Part shown: piece by piece, positions 51,516 through 60,778 of the stretch
Layout of the letters: the number at the start of each line of letters is the position of its first letter
How positions within the stretch are numbered: the stretch's first letter is position 1
Assembly: GCA_027486845.1 (NCBI GenBank)
Contig: JAIXOL010000077.1
Location: forward strand, 1-64,000
Direction of reading: 5' to 3'
DNA: 64,000 bases
Source: Cytophagaceae bacterium
GTDB taxonomy: Bacteria > Bacteroidota > Bacteroidia > Cytophagales > Spirosomataceae
Notes under the pieces: model-generated
The model's input: the letters and a program-made list of their open reading frames with translations, nothing else
Told to the model about the DNA's origin: nothing
Databases searched by the model: none
Position numbers and translations under genes: made by a program

Positions 51516-52283
51516 TCAAATCCACCCCATCACTTTATAGGCACAGTAGCCGATTATTTCTCTGAAAATTAATTGACTGTAAGCCAAATATTCTTCTTTA
51601 GGTAGAATACTATGCCAATAATAAACTCGCTCGTGTGAAAGATAGTGTGCACCAAATGTGTCTATTTTTACATTGGCTTTCTCAAAGCACGCACTTGCTC
51701 TTCGTAGGTGAAAACCCGAAGTAATTAGTAAATACGATTGATTTTTGAAATGTTTTTTCAGAATTTTTGAGCAGTTGAAGGCATTTTCCTGCGTATTTTG
51801 TGCATGAGTTTCCATAAAAATAGATGATTTCGGCACTCCACTGATAATTAGGTATTTAGCAATTTCTTCCACTTCTTTTTTAGGCGTTTTCCCGAAAATC
51901 CTTATTTCCCCGCCGCTTATCAAAACTTTTCTGATTTTTCCATTTTTGTATAATTCTATAGTCTGGGCGATACGGTCGGCAGATTTACCGAGAAATATAT
52001 TTTCTTTTGGTAATTTTTCTTCATTGATTGTACCACCTGTTAAAATAATGCCCACGTCGTGAGTTTTTATGCTAGAAATTGAGCTTGGTGGAATTTCCCA
52101 ACAAAGCAATAATTCATTGATGAGCAATGGATTTGAGAAAATATACAGAAAAATAAATGCAGCAATGACTAATTTCTTCGATTTAGTACGGTTTTTTGTG
52201 TAAATAGCACAGACCAGAAATAAACATAAAATGCCAATCGGCATAGTGAAAAATGTTAGAAACTTAGAAGCAATATAAAACAT
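51516..52283 (-). CDS. YdcF/SanA (DUF218)-family membrane protein
   Basis: 255 residues. Two N-terminal membrane helices (about 3-27 and 36-55) precede the DUF218 domain: DVGIILTGG, SADRIAQTIELYKNGKIRKVLISGG, THAQNTQENAFN and YLLITSGFHLRRASACF. Relatives (ElyC, SanA) affect envelope integrity and peptidoglycan precursor metabolism at low temperature; biochemical activity is unknown. The gene converges on pfkA. Confidence 0.85.
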   Translation of the reverse strand: MFYIASKFLTFFTMPIGILCLFLVCAIYTKNRTKSKKLVIAAFIFLYIFSNPLLINELLLCWEIPPSSISSIKTHDVGIILTGGTINEEKLPKENIFLGKSADRIAQTIELYKNGKIRKVLISGGEIRIFGKTPKKEVEEIAKYLIISGVPKSSIFMETHAQNTQENAFNCSKILKKHFKNQSYLLITSGFHLRRASACFEKANVKIDTFGAHYLSHERVYYWHSILPKEEYLAYSQLIFREIIGYCAYKVMGWI

Positions 52284-52390
52284 AAGAATTCGTTTAGTTT
52301 AAGAAAAAAATCTGAGTATTTGTTATTTTGGTAGATTCAAACAACTACTAATTTAACAAGCCTTTAACAAAAAACACGCAATTAAGTATT

Positions 52391-52398
52391 TATCTTTG
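52391..52398 (+). promoter_or_regulatory. Candidate -7 box of the thioredoxin-like gene
   Basis: TATCTTTG, a consensus TAnnTTTG box, 14 bp before the ATG at 52413. No clear TTG -33 is seen. Confidence 0.5.
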
Positions 52399-52412
52399 TG
52401 AAATAATATAAA

Positions 52413-53891
52413 ATGAATAAAACCTGTACTGATATGAGAATTAGCCGTGCGGCGTTCCGCTATTTTAAAAGTCTATTATTAATTGCTTCAATTATTTTTT
52501 CTGCCGAAACCTTTGCCCAAGATGGTCATTTAATAAAGGTACGAATGAAAGGAGTCGTCGAAGGAAAAACCTGTCACTTAGCCCATTTTTTTGGCTATAA
52601 TCAATATATAAAGGTTGATTCGGCCAAAGTTGAGAATGGTGAACTGAATTTTAAAGGAAAAGACCCTCTTAAGGGAGGTATTTATCTGATTGTACTTTCC
52701 CCATCGAAATACTATGATTTTGCTTTAAATGGTAAAGAACAGTTCATGGAAATCGAAGGTGATACGACTGATTTTGTGAGTTCGGTGAAATTTAAAGGTT
52801 CTAAAGAAAACGAAGTTTTGTTTGGATACCGTAAATTTTTGCAAGATAAAAGTAAGGAAGCAGAAGCCATGAGTGTATTAGCAAAAATGAAAAACGACCC
52901 TGATTCTCAGGAAATGAACCGAAAGAAAATGGAACTTATTCAGAAAGAAGTAGATACTTACATAAAGAATACGGTCAAAGAAAACGAAGGATCGTTTGCA
53001 GCTAAGGTAATCAAGGCTAATATTGACCCCGAATTACCAACAATATTGCCTAAAAAAGCCAATGGTCGCCCTGATTCTACATATTTATTCAACTATTACA
53101 AAGGACATTATTTTGATAATCTTGATTTTGCGGATGACCGTTTGCTCCGTTCGCCATTTATTCATAGCCGTATTGAGCGATATTTTAAAGATTTAGTTTA
53201 TCAAACAACTGACTCGGTGAATCATGATGCGGATAAAATTTTGAAACTCGCCAAAAAAAACCAAGATGTTTATCGTTGGGCTTTATGGTGGGTAACGAAT
53301 AAATACGAAAATAACGAAATCGTTGGACTTGATGGTGTATTTATTCACTTAGCCGAAAATTATTATTTGAAAGATGCCGATTGGTTGGACTCAACTCAAC
53401 GTGCAAAATTCAAGGAAAGGGTTGACATCTTGAAACCTTTGCAGACAGGATTAGTATTTCCTACTTTAATTGTAGCCGATTCTTTAGGCAGAGAGTATAA
53501 CCCTATGCAAAGTAAAACCAAATATACAATCGTGCATTTCTACGACCCAGATTGTGGACATTGTAAAGAATCTGCTCCAAAATTAATGGAGTTTTATAAC
53601 AAAAATAAAGATAAAGCAACCATATATAATGTTAGCGTGGCTTATGACACCAAAAAGATGAACAACTTTGTGTTTGGCTATAAAACACAGCCGTTGTTAA
53701 ACCTTTGGGATTCGAAAGGTAGGTATTATTTCAGAAAAAGTTTTGATGTATATTCTACGCCAACTAATTATATTTTAGATAATGATAAAAAAATCATCGC
53801 TCGCCGAATACCCGTCGATAAATTAGAAGATTTTATTAATTTCTACGAACGTCAGCAAATGCAAAAAATGACTGGTAATACTGGAAAATAA
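52413..53891 (+). CDS. TlpA-like thiol-disulfide protein with DUF5106
   Basis: 492 residues (471 if translation starts at the ATG 52434). A signal peptide ends at SAETFAQ. A DUF4369-like beta-domain (about 30-130, MKGVVEGKTCHLAHF..GGIYLIVLSP) is followed by a DUF5106-like helical domain (about 180-330) and a thioredoxin domain (from about 350) with DPDCGHCKES, the CxxC site, and a cis-Pro region (DVYSTPTNYIL). Such proteins act in periplasmic disulfide chemistry in Bacteroidota. Convergent terminator follows. Confidence 0.88.
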   Translation: MNKTCTDMRISRAAFRYFKSLLLIASIIFSAETFAQDGHLIKVRMKGVVEGKTCHLAHFFGYNQYIKVDSAKVENGELNFKGKDPLKGGIYLIVLSPSKYYDFALNGKEQFMEIEGDTTDFVSSVKFKGSKENEVLFGYRKFLQDKSKEAEAMSVLAKMKNDPDSQEMNRKKMELIQKEVDTYIKNTVKENEGSFAAKVIKANIDPELPTILPKKANGRPDSTYLFNYYKGHYFDNLDFADDRLLRSPFIHSRIERYFKDLVYQTTDSVNHDADKILKLAKKNQDVYRWALWWVTNKYENNEIVGLDGVFIHLAENYYLKDADWLDSTQRAKFKERVDILKPLQTGLVFPTLIVADSLGREYNPMQSKTKYTIVHFYDPDCGHCKESAPKLMEFYNKNKDKATIYNVSVAYDTKKMNNFVFGYKTQPLLNLWDSKGRYYFRKSFDVYSTPTNYILDNDKKIIARRIPVDKLEDFINFYERQQMQKMTGNTGK

Positions 53892-53909
53892 ATAAGAAAA
53901 ATCTAAAAT

Positions 53910-53945
53910 AAAAAGCCCCAAAAATAGCGACTTTCGGGGCTTTTT
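53910..53945. terminator. Bidirectional terminator
   Basis: AAAAAGCCCC and GGGGCTTTTT, a perfect 10-bp stem with T-runs on both sides, between two converging genes. Confidence 0.9.
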
Positions 53946-53948
53946 ATT

Positions 53949-54422
53949 TTATGCCAGCTTATTAATCTTCTTGGTATAAAATGCTGATAAACCAAGAATT
54001 GCCACCACAATGCTGATGATTACAAAAAATAATCCATTGCTTGATTTTGGGTTTTGACTTGATATTACTATGTGTAGTTCAACAAAAAAGAATAAAGTAC
54101 TTATAGCGACACAGATTAAATCTAATAATTGTTTGCCGAGTTTTACCCTTTCTTCCAAATTATTGTTGCTCAACTTGATAGGCAAATTTAGGTAGCTAAA
54201 CGGATGCTTACGAACACTTGCCATAAAACCAACCAAAGCCAAATTAATGATTGGAATAAAGAAAATGGTGTATTTTTCACCCCAACCGTTGGGTTTTCCA
54301 TCAATGCCAAAGTGAATCGGAATTATGTCAGGCATATTGGCAAATGAATATGCTGCATAAACTAAATTGATGATAGCAATCAGAATTGCTAAAAAAACGA
54401 GTGAGTTGTTGTGAGGTTTCAT
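53949..54422 (-). CDS. DUF1648/SdpI-like membrane protein
   Basis: 157 residues with four predicted membrane helices. PDIIPIHFGIDGKPNGWGEK in the first loop is the DUF1648 signature, and the rest resembles the C-terminal transmembrane part of SdpI-like proteins (NLALVGFMASV, LICVAISTLFFFVELHI). Its role is unknown, although SdpI members confer immunity to a bacteriocin-like toxin. Confidence 0.8.
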   Translation of the reverse strand: MKPHNNSLVFLAILIAIINLVYAAYSFANMPDIIPIHFGIDGKPNGWGEKYTIFFIPIINLALVGFMASVRKHPFSYLNLPIKLSNNNLEERVKLGKQLLDLICVAISTLFFFVELHIVISSQNPKSSNGLFFVIISIVVAILGLSAFYTKKINKLA

Positions 54423-54622
54423 TTCTGTACAGAATTTTGAATGTAAAACATCCAGTTCTACGCACGAGGCTCAAGCAGGGTGTGAGAACTGACTAATGAA
54501 ACAAATTTCGGCAAGAAAATTGATTTTGTCAATGAGATTTTGATTAGTGGAGGTTGGGCTGTTTGGTTGGCTTTTTAACGAATGAGATGCAGTATGAGTA
54601 TTGAGTATGTTGAAAAGAATTT

Positions 54623-55207
54623 CTACGCTACATCTTCCTCTTTTTCGAACACGATATTCTCGTAAATATCTGATAAAGAAAGAGTTATTTCTAATTTCTC
54701 AAGATTAATTGTAGCATTCTGCTCAGTAAATTCTTCATAAGTCCAAAGGGCATCGCTGACTCTACTATATAATTCAACGCTTATTTCGTACTGAGAAACC
54801 AACATATAATATTGCACCGAGGCTATTGCTTTATATTTTTTCAGTTTGACTGTTTTGTCGTACTTCTCGGTCGAGGTTGATAAAACTTCAACAATTAAAC
54901 TTGGATGTGCGATTTTGTTTGTCTGCCTCAAATCGAATGGATTACAAGTCAGCATTACATCTGGGTAAGGATAATAAAAATCCTTGATGGCTTCCAATTT
55001 GACACTTTCTCTGAATACGTCACAATGTTGTTTTCGTTGTTTTCTTATCGAAAACTCGATATTACTGGCTAATCTACTATGATTAAGTGTTGTTCCAGCC
55101 ATTGCAAAAATTTCACCATCAAAATACTCATGGCGAATCTCGCTTGTTTCTTCTAAGGCAAAATATTCTTCAATTGTATAACGTTTTTTTTCAACAGACT
55201 CTCCCAT
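54623..55207 (-). CDS. Uma2-family (DUF820) nuclease-like protein
   Basis: 194 residues. YTIEEYFALEETSEIRHEYFDGEIFAMAGTTLNHSRLASNI is the Uma2 N-terminus, followed by YPDVMLTC and HPSLIVEVLSTSTEKYDKTVKLKKYKAIASVQYYMLVSQ, with the PD-(D/E)XK-type Asp, Glu-Val and Lys. These proteins are widespread in cyanobacteria and Bacteroidota; their targets are unknown. It is followed by the accC gene on the same strand, but a terminator intervenes. Confidence 0.85.
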   Translation of the reverse strand: MGESVEKKRYTIEEYFALEETSEIRHEYFDGEIFAMAGTTLNHSRLASNIEFSIRKQRKQHCDVFRESVKLEAIKDFYYPYPDVMLTCNPFDLRQTNKIAHPSLIVEVLSTSTEKYDKTVKLKKYKAIASVQYYMLVSQYEISVELYSRVSDALWTYEEFTEQNATINLEKLEITLSLSDIYENIVFEKEEDVA

Positions 55208-55314
55208 AACTATTGTTTTTTTACAAATATAGTAATTTTCTAAATTTGATTATATCAATGCTGAAATACTTCTATTTTATCCGAAGTAGTTTTTGAATTG
55301 TTTTTAAAATAAAA

Positions 55315-55349
55315 AAAAAGGTCTAAAAGTTTAGTTTCAGACCTTTTTT
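55315..55349 (-). terminator. Terminator after accC
   Basis: AAAAAGGTCT and AGACCTTTTT pair perfectly around AAAAGTTTAGTTTC; the minus strand continues into a T-run. It sits 2 bp after the accC stop. Confidence 0.85.
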
Positions 55350-55350
55350 G

Positions 55351-56862
55351 TTATCCTCTCAAAGTAAGTCGATTTCTACGCCATTGGCTGGTTTGAGTCG
55401 CAGCTGACGAGTTTTGTACAGAGCTATTATTTTGCTTACGCTTCAATATTTCAGCGGCTAAAACTGCGGCAATTTCAAACTCTATCGTCGGAGTTTCTAG
55501 GTACAAAACCTCTGGAGTAAAGTATAAACCCACAAAACGAGTATCGAATTTTCCGCTGACGAAAGCCTCATGTTGAAGAGCAAATTTACAGAATGGTAGG
55601 GTAGTGGCTACACCCGTAATCTTAAATTCATCAATTGCACGAATCATTTTTTCAATAGCTTCAGTGCGGTCTTTTCCATAAGCAATGAGTTTCGCAATCA
55701 TAGGGTCGTAGTGAATCGGAATTTCCATACCTTCTTCTATGCCATCATCCACTCGTACGCCATTGCCTTGCGGACGTACATAAGTTTGCAAAAGTCCAAC
55801 ATCTGGCAAGAAATTATTGGCTGGGTCTTCAGCACAAACTCTTACTTCGATTGCGTGCCCGTTTATCTTCAAATCTGCTTGTTTGAAACTCAATTCTCGT
55901 CCTTCTGCCACGAATATCATTTCTTTTACTAAGTCGATTCCCGTAATCATTTCCGTTACTGGGTGTTCAACTTGCAAACGAGTATTCATTTCTAGGAAAT
56001 AAAAATTCAAATCTTCATCCACAATAAACTCCACCGTTCCTGCACCATAATAATTACAGGCTTTGGCCACCAAAACAGCACAATTGCCCATTGCTTCTCT
56101 GATTTCAGGCGTAAGCACTGCCGATGGTGCTTCTTCAACCACTTTTTGGTGACGTCTCTGAATCGAACATTCACGCTCAAACAGATGCACTACATTGCCA
56201 TGTTTGTCACCCATTATCTGAATTTCGATATGCTTGGGTTTCGTAATGTATTTTTCGATGAAACACGCTCCATTGCCAAATGATGAAATCGCTTCACCAA
56301 CAGCTCGGTCCATTTGATCGTCAAATTCGGCTTCGTTTTCTACTACTCTCATACCTTTTCCGCCGCCACCTGCACTGGCTTTTATCAAAACTGGATACCC
56401 AATTTCGGCTGATTTGTGTTTGGCTGCTGCACGGTCAGTAATGGCATCAGGTGTACCAGGAACCATCGGAATGTTATATTTCGCAACCGTATGCTTCGAT
56501 GATAATTTATCACCCATTACCTCAATTGACTCAGGCGATGGTCCAATGAAAATCAAGCCAGCTTCTTGTACTTTTCTCGAAAAGTCGGCATTTTCTGATA
56601 AAAATCCATAGCCAGGGTGAATCGCATCAACTCCTAAACTTTTGGCTACTTCTATAATCTTATCGCCTCTCAAATATGAATCTTTCGAAGCAGCAGGCCC
56701 GATACAAACAGCTTCGTCTGCATATTTTACATGTGGAAAGTTTCGATCAGCTTCCGAAAAAACGGCTACCGTTTTTATACCCATTTCACGAGCAGTTCGC
56801 ATCACACGAACCGCAATTTCGCCTCTATTGGCAATTAGTATTTTACGAATCGACTTTATCAC
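55351..56862 (-). CDS. accC: Acetyl-CoA carboxylase biotin carboxylase subunit
   Basis: 503 residues. The ATP-grasp motifs are complete: KILIANRGEIAVRVMRTAREMG, KASAGGGGKGMRVV, HIEIQIMGDKHGNVVHLFERECSIQRRHQKVVEEAPS, and FYFLEMNTRLQVEHPVTEMITGIDLV. It carboxylates biotin on the BCCP protein for fatty-acid synthesis. It is about 50 residues longer than typical AccC because of a C-terminal tail (from about residue 450, AAVLAAEILKRKQNN) of low-complexity Ser/Gln/Arg. No accB is adjacent. Confidence 0.94.
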   Translation of the reverse strand: MIKSIRKILIANRGEIAVRVMRTAREMGIKTVAVFSEADRNFPHVKYADEAVCIGPAASKDSYLRGDKIIEVAKSLGVDAIHPGYGFLSENADFSRKVQEAGLIFIGPSPESIEVMGDKLSSKHTVAKYNIPMVPGTPDAITDRAAAKHKSAEIGYPVLIKASAGGGGKGMRVVENEAEFDDQMDRAVGEAISSFGNGACFIEKYITKPKHIEIQIMGDKHGNVVHLFERECSIQRRHQKVVEEAPSAVLTPEIREAMGNCAVLVAKACNYYGAGTVEFIVDEDLNFYFLEMNTRLQVEHPVTEMITGIDLVKEMIFVAEGRELSFKQADLKINGHAIEVRVCAEDPANNFLPDVGLLQTYVRPQGNGVRVDDGIEEGMEIPIHYDPMIAKLIAYGKDRTEAIEKMIRAIDEFKITGVATTLPFCKFALQHEAFVSGKFDTRFVGLYFTPEVLYLETPTIEFEIAAVLAAEILKRKQNNSSVQNSSAATQTSQWRRNRLTLRG

Positions 56863-57143
56863 GATTGTTCAATTGATTTAGTTTTGTTGTATTTTAATTT
56901 TAGTCATCAGTAAGTAATCTTCGGTCCACGTTTTTTAGTATTTTAAATTTAGGTAATTGAATGGGCATTGAATACCTTGTTTTTGAAGCCAATAAGGATT
57001 TCTCACTGCTTACTAAATTACTACCAACTGCTAAATTTGACTATTTTACCACTAATTAACACCAAAATCGAATTAAATTTTTAAATATCTCCTAAAAATA
57101 TTGCATATTTTGTGTAGATAGGATTTTTCAAAGAAACTGCTGT

Positions 57144-57174
57144 TTGTTTTACTACCAAAAAAGCGTTAATTTTG
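57144..57174 (+). promoter_or_regulatory. Promoter of the serine palmitoyltransferase gene
   Basis: TTG (57144-57146), 20 nt, then TAATTTTG (57167-57174), close to the Bacteroidota -33/-7 consensus and 70 bp before the ATG. The remaining gap back to 56863 is AT-rich and holds no gene. Confidence 0.6.
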
Positions 57175-57244
57175 CATACTATTTTAGTGAAAAGTTTGTA
57201 ATGGTTTACTGAAAAATTGATAACTTTTAATTGATAATTGTAAA

Positions 57245-58507
57245 ATGGCACAAGATATTTTTGATAAAGCTCTCAATAATTTAGGTCCTATTGGGTCGCA
57301 GGCTAAATTGCTTAATTCTCATCATTATTATTCTTTTCCAAGACTTTCGGGCGAACTTGGTCCGCACATGGAGTTTATGGGCAAAAAGATGTTAAACTGG
57401 TCTTTAAATAACTATTTAGGTTTAGCAAATCATCCAGAAGTACGTCAGGCAGATGCTGAGGCGGCGGCTGAATACGGTTTGGCTTATCCGATGGGAGCAA
57501 GAATGATGACCGGAAATACCGAATTGCACGAGCAATTTGAAAAACAATTGGCCGAATATGTTGGTAAAAAAGATTCTTTCCTTTTGAATTATGGCTACCA
57601 AGGTGTAATGTCGGTTATTGAATGTATCGTTGATAGAAAAGACGTTATCGTGTTTGATGCCGAAAGCCACGCTTGTTTAATTGATGGTATTCGTCTGCAC
57701 AAAGCAAAAGGTGGAACTTACTACCAATTTGCTCATAACGATATGGAAAGTTTGGAGAAAAACCTCATAAGAGCAACCAAATTGGCTGATGAACAAGGCG
57801 GTGGAATTTTGGTCATTACAGAAGGTGTTTTTGGTATGTCAGGAAAGGTTGGTAGCTTAGATAAAATCGTTGATTTTAAGAAAAAATATAATTTCCGTTT
57901 ATTGGTTGATGATGCTCATGGATTCGGTACAATGGGCGAAACTGGTGCGGGGGTGCCCGAATATTTTGGTGTGCAAGACCAAGTTGATTTACACTTTTGT
58001 ACATTTGCCAAATCCATGGCGGCTATTGGTGCATTTATTGCAGCTGACCCAGAAGTTGTGATGTTCTTGAAATATAATATGCGTTCGCAAACTTATGCAA
58101 AGGCCTTGCCGATGCCGTTTGTTGTGGGTGGAATGAAACGTTTGGAATTGATGAAGAATCATCCGGAATTTAGAGATAATCTTTGGACAATCGTGCGTGC
58201 TCTACAAGAAGGCTTCCGAAAGCGTGGATTTGATATTGGCGATACAACTTCTCCAGTTACACCGGTATTTTTACAAGGAAATTATGACTTACCAACGGTT
58301 ACCAATTTGATTCGTGATATGCGTGAAAATATGGGTATTTTCTGTTCTGTAATTATTTACCCCGTCGTTCCTAAAGGTGTTATTATGCTGCGTATTATTC
58401 CTACCGCTTCGCATACACTCCAAGATGTAGAATATACAATGGATTGTTTCGAGAAAGTACAAACAAAATTGCAAGCGGGCGAATATGCTTCGTTGGTGGT
58501 GGCCTAA
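57245..58507 (+). CDS. spt: Serine palmitoyltransferase (alpha-oxoamine synthase family)
   Basis: 420 residues, PLP-dependent. WSLNNYLGLANHPEVRQAD, GARMMTGNTELHEQFEKQLAEYVGK, LLVDDAHGFGTMGETGAGV and the PLP lysine in FCTFAKSMAAIGAF are those of the AOS family. Spacing and length fit the soluble homodimeric SPT of Bacteroidota (condensing L-serine with palmitoyl-CoA to 3-ketosphinganine) rather than KBL, which lacks the extended N-terminus. It would start sphingolipid synthesis. Alternative: another AOS enzyme such as CqsA-like or KBL. Confidence 0.88.
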   Translation: MAQDIFDKALNNLGPIGSQAKLLNSHHYYSFPRLSGELGPHMEFMGKKMLNWSLNNYLGLANHPEVRQADAEAAAEYGLAYPMGARMMTGNTELHEQFEKQLAEYVGKKDSFLLNYGYQGVMSVIECIVDRKDVIVFDAESHACLIDGIRLHKAKGGTYYQFAHNDMESLEKNLIRATKLADEQGGGILVITEGVFGMSGKVGSLDKIVDFKKKYNFRLLVDDAHGFGTMGETGAGVPEYFGVQDQVDLHFCTFAKSMAAIGAFIAADPEVVMFLKYNMRSQTYAKALPMPFVVGGMKRLELMKNHPEFRDNLWTIVRALQEGFRKRGFDIGDTTSPVTPVFLQGNYDLPTVTNLIRDMRENMGIFCSVIIYPVVPKGVIMLRIIPTASHTLQDVEYTMDCFEKVQTKLQAGEYASLVVA

Positions 58508-58536
58508 AAAAACTTCTTTAATTATGTAATTTCTAT

Positions 58537-58567
58537 AAAAAAGTCTGGTTTCGACTAGACTTTTTTT
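58537..58567 (+). terminator. Terminator after the SPT gene
   Basis: AAAAAAGTCT and AGACTTTTTT, perfect 10-bp stem, followed by T and GTT. Confidence 0.88.
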
Positions 58568-58713
58568 GTTTATTGGTAAAAAACCCTGTTTTTTTATTGT
58601 ATTTTTAGATGAAAAATTTGTAATTTTTTATAATATTTCTATCTTGCAATCGCTTTATTATTCAATAACTCACAATAACTTAATTATTCACCCAAAAACC
58701 TTTTATTTCTATT

Positions 58714-58896
58714 ATGGATAAGTACAAAGAATTAACCGACCTTGTAGCTTCTTTAGCAGCAGATTTCGACAAGTTTTATGACAAAGGAAACAATGCTGCG
58801 GGTACTCGTGTAAGAGCAGGAATGGCTGATTTAGCTAAATGGGCCAAAGACACAAGAGCTGAGGTTCAAGCTAAGAAGAATGCTGCGAAAGCTTGA
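58714..58896 (+). CDS. Histone H1-like protein Hc1
   Basis: 60 residues. MDKYKELTDLVASLAADFDKFYDKGNNAAGTRVRAGMADLAKWAKDTRAEVQAKKNAAKA matches in order: the acidic helical start, the GNNAAGTRVRAGM segment, and the Lys/Ala tail. (Positions given as segments 1-20, 21-40, 41-60.) Hc1-like proteins condense nucleoid DNA; this short form is typical of Bacteroidota. A strong terminator follows at 58981. Confidence 0.88.
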   Translation: MDKYKELTDLVASLAADFDKFYDKGNNAAGTRVRAGMADLAKWAKDTRAEVQAKKNAAKA

Positions 58897-58980
58897 TGAA
58901 TGCAAACAACTTTTCGATGAATTAATACTTCTTTTCTTAAATAAGTTTAATGAATCTTAAAGGTTTACTTCTCATTAACC

Positions 58981-59012
58981 AAAAAATCTCGAAGATTCCT
59001 TCGAGATTTTTT
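58981..59012. terminator. Bidirectional terminator
   Basis: AAAAAATCTCGAAG and CTTCGAGATTTTTT, 14-bp perfect stem with ATTC loop. It separates the histone-like gene from the converging Gfo/Idh/MocA gene. Confidence 0.92.
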
Positions 59013-59036
59013 GGTTTTTTTAAGTTCCTTGATTAA

Positions 59037-60119
59037 TTATAGATATACTACTTGGCCAGTGCGAACAGACTCGTCGCAGGCGAAAGCGATTTTTAAACTA
59101 TTCACTGCATCTTGTACGTGGTCGGCAAGGTCGATGTTTTCTGTTATGGCTTTCAAAAAATAGCGTTGTTCACGGTTACAAAGTTCTTGATGATTGGGTT
59201 CATCGCTCAAATTAAACCAAGTATCTTGTTTAATGAATTGATTGTTGGCATCAATATCAGCATGATGAAAACGTAGTGATTCGGTTTTTGTATGAGCATC
59301 AACATTATCCGATTTTCCTGTACCGCCAGCTTCTTTTGCCACAATAGATACACAACCTTTTGGCCCGATTACATCTTTAATGAAAAATGCTGTTTCGCTC
59401 ATCATTGGCCCCCAACCAGCTTCGTACCAACCCACCGAACCATCTTCAAAACGTATCTGTAATTGTCCGTAATTATAATTATTTTCGGCAATATCGTCGG
59501 TCAATCTGGCTCCTATGGCCGTTACTTGCAGTGGTTTTGAGCGAGTCATTTGGCACATCACATCAATATAATGTACGCCACAATCAACAATAGGGCTAAG
59601 ACTTTTCATCAAATTGCGATGCACATCCCACATTACGCCGTGACTTTGTTGGTTGAGGTTCATACGCATAACAAGCGGTTTACCGAGTTCGTGAGAAAGT
59701 TCTACGAATTTCTCCCACGAGGGATGATGACGTAAGATATAACCTACAACTAATTTTTTGCCAGATTTTTGTGCAGCGGCAGCCACTCTTTCTGAACCTG
59801 CAACGGTATCGGCCAATGGTTTTTCGATAAAAACATGACAATTATTTTCGAAAGCCATGATAGCAAATTCTTCGTGGGTATCGGGGTAAGTTGAGATACA
59901 AACTGCATCTGGTTTGGTTTCGGCAAGGGCAGTTGCATAATCTGAAAATAAGGTATAGCCGCCACCCAATTTTTCATTGAGAACTTCTTTGCTTTTTCCA
60001 GTCGATACAATACCGCAAATTTCAAAACCGTCAATTAATTGATAGGCTTGTGCGTGCGAAGCTCCCATATTTCCGCAGCCAACTACGAGTACTCTTACAG
60101 GTAATGTTGAGGTTGACAT
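59037..60119 (-). CDS. Gfo/Idh/MocA-family NAD(P)-dependent oxidoreductase
   Basis: 360 residues. Rossmann motif VLVVGCGNMGASHAQAY (10-26), CISTYPDTHEEFA and the catalytic-type EKPLADT (EKP at about 98-100) with a C-terminal GFO_IDH_MocA_C alpha/beta domain. Members oxidise sugars, inositols or related polyols. The substrate cannot be read from sequence alone. No sugar-transport or kinase neighbours are adjacent. Confidence 0.88.
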   Translation of the reverse strand: MSTSTLPVRVLVVGCGNMGASHAQAYQLIDGFEICGIVSTGKSKEVLNEKLGGGYTLFSDYATALAETKPDAVCISTYPDTHEEFAIMAFENNCHVFIEKPLADTVAGSERVAAAAQKSGKKLVVGYILRHHPSWEKFVELSHELGKPLVMRMNLNQQSHGVMWDVHRNLMKSLSPIVDCGVHYIDVMCQMTRSKPLQVTAIGARLTDDIAENNYNYGQLQIRFEDGSVGWYEAGWGPMMSETAFFIKDVIGPKGCVSIVAKEAGGTGKSDNVDAHTKTESLRFHHADIDANNQFIKQDTWFNLSDEPNHQELCNREQRYFLKAITENIDLADHVQDAVNSLKIAFACDESVRTGQVVYL

Positions 60120-60148
60120 AGTGTAATAATGAATTGTGTAAAAAGGTT

Positions 60149-60709
60149 TTATGATTTATTTTTTAAATGTTTTTCTAATCTTTCATTGATTTCTTGAAGT
60201 AAAGCAAACTGTTTGGCTTGGGTATCGAACAAAGTTTTGATTTGTTCTTCTAAAAGTAAATCAATCTTTTGGTGTAAACCTCTGATTTCCATTTCAGCTT
60301 TCAAATTTACCAAATAATCGTTTTCGCTTCTCATTCTATCTTTTTCTTCTTGGCGGTTTTGGCTCATCATAATTATCGGAGCTTGCAGTGCCGCAATGGT
60401 TGATAAAACCAAATTCATCAAGATAAATGGATAAGGGTCAAATCTATCTTTTTCTGGAAGCGTAGCATTAATAATTATCCAAACTGTAAGAATAACACCG
60501 AAAAAGATAATAAATTTCCAACTTCCACCAAAAACTGCAACTTTATCCGAAATTGCTTGTCCGCGAGAAATGATTTCTTTGGGCGGATTCAGTAGGTTAT
60601 TAACGATTAACTCCTCTTCTTTGATTGTTTGTTCCACAATCTTATGCAATTTACTAAGGTGTTCTTGTTCGCTTGCAAACAATCCGTCTATTTCATTATT
60701 ATTCATCAC
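60149..60709 (-). CDS. DUF1003 membrane protein
   Basis: 186 residues. Two membrane helices (WKFIIFFGVILTVWIIINATL and FILMNLVLSTIAALQAPIIMM), the latter followed by SQNRQEEKDRMRSENDYLVNLKAEMEI, the DUF1003 signature. The N-terminus is acidic and the C-terminus forms a coiled coil. Related proteins are called cyclic-nucleotide-binding or RsbR-like only loosely; the role is unknown. Confidence 0.85.
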   Translation of the reverse strand: MMNNNEIDGLFASEQEHLSKLHKIVEQTIKEEELIVNNLLNPPKEIISRGQAISDKVAVFGGSWKFIIFFGVILTVWIIINATLPEKDRFDPYPFILMNLVLSTIAALQAPIIMMSQNRQEEKDRMRSENDYLVNLKAEMEIRGLHQKIDLLLEEQIKTLFDTQAKQFALLQEINERLEKHLKNKS

Positions 60710-60729
60710 TATAACGGTTTATGATTAAG

Positions 60730-60758
60730 AAACCCCGCCAAGATAGTTGGCGGGGTTT
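60730..60758 (-). terminator. Terminator of the M4 protease gene
   Basis: AAACCCCGCCA and TGGCGGGGTTT, a perfect 11-bp stem, 20 bp past the stop of the minus-strand protease gene; CTTAATC follows on the minus strand. Confidence 0.8.
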
Positions 60759-60778
60759 AATACTTTTATTAATAATTC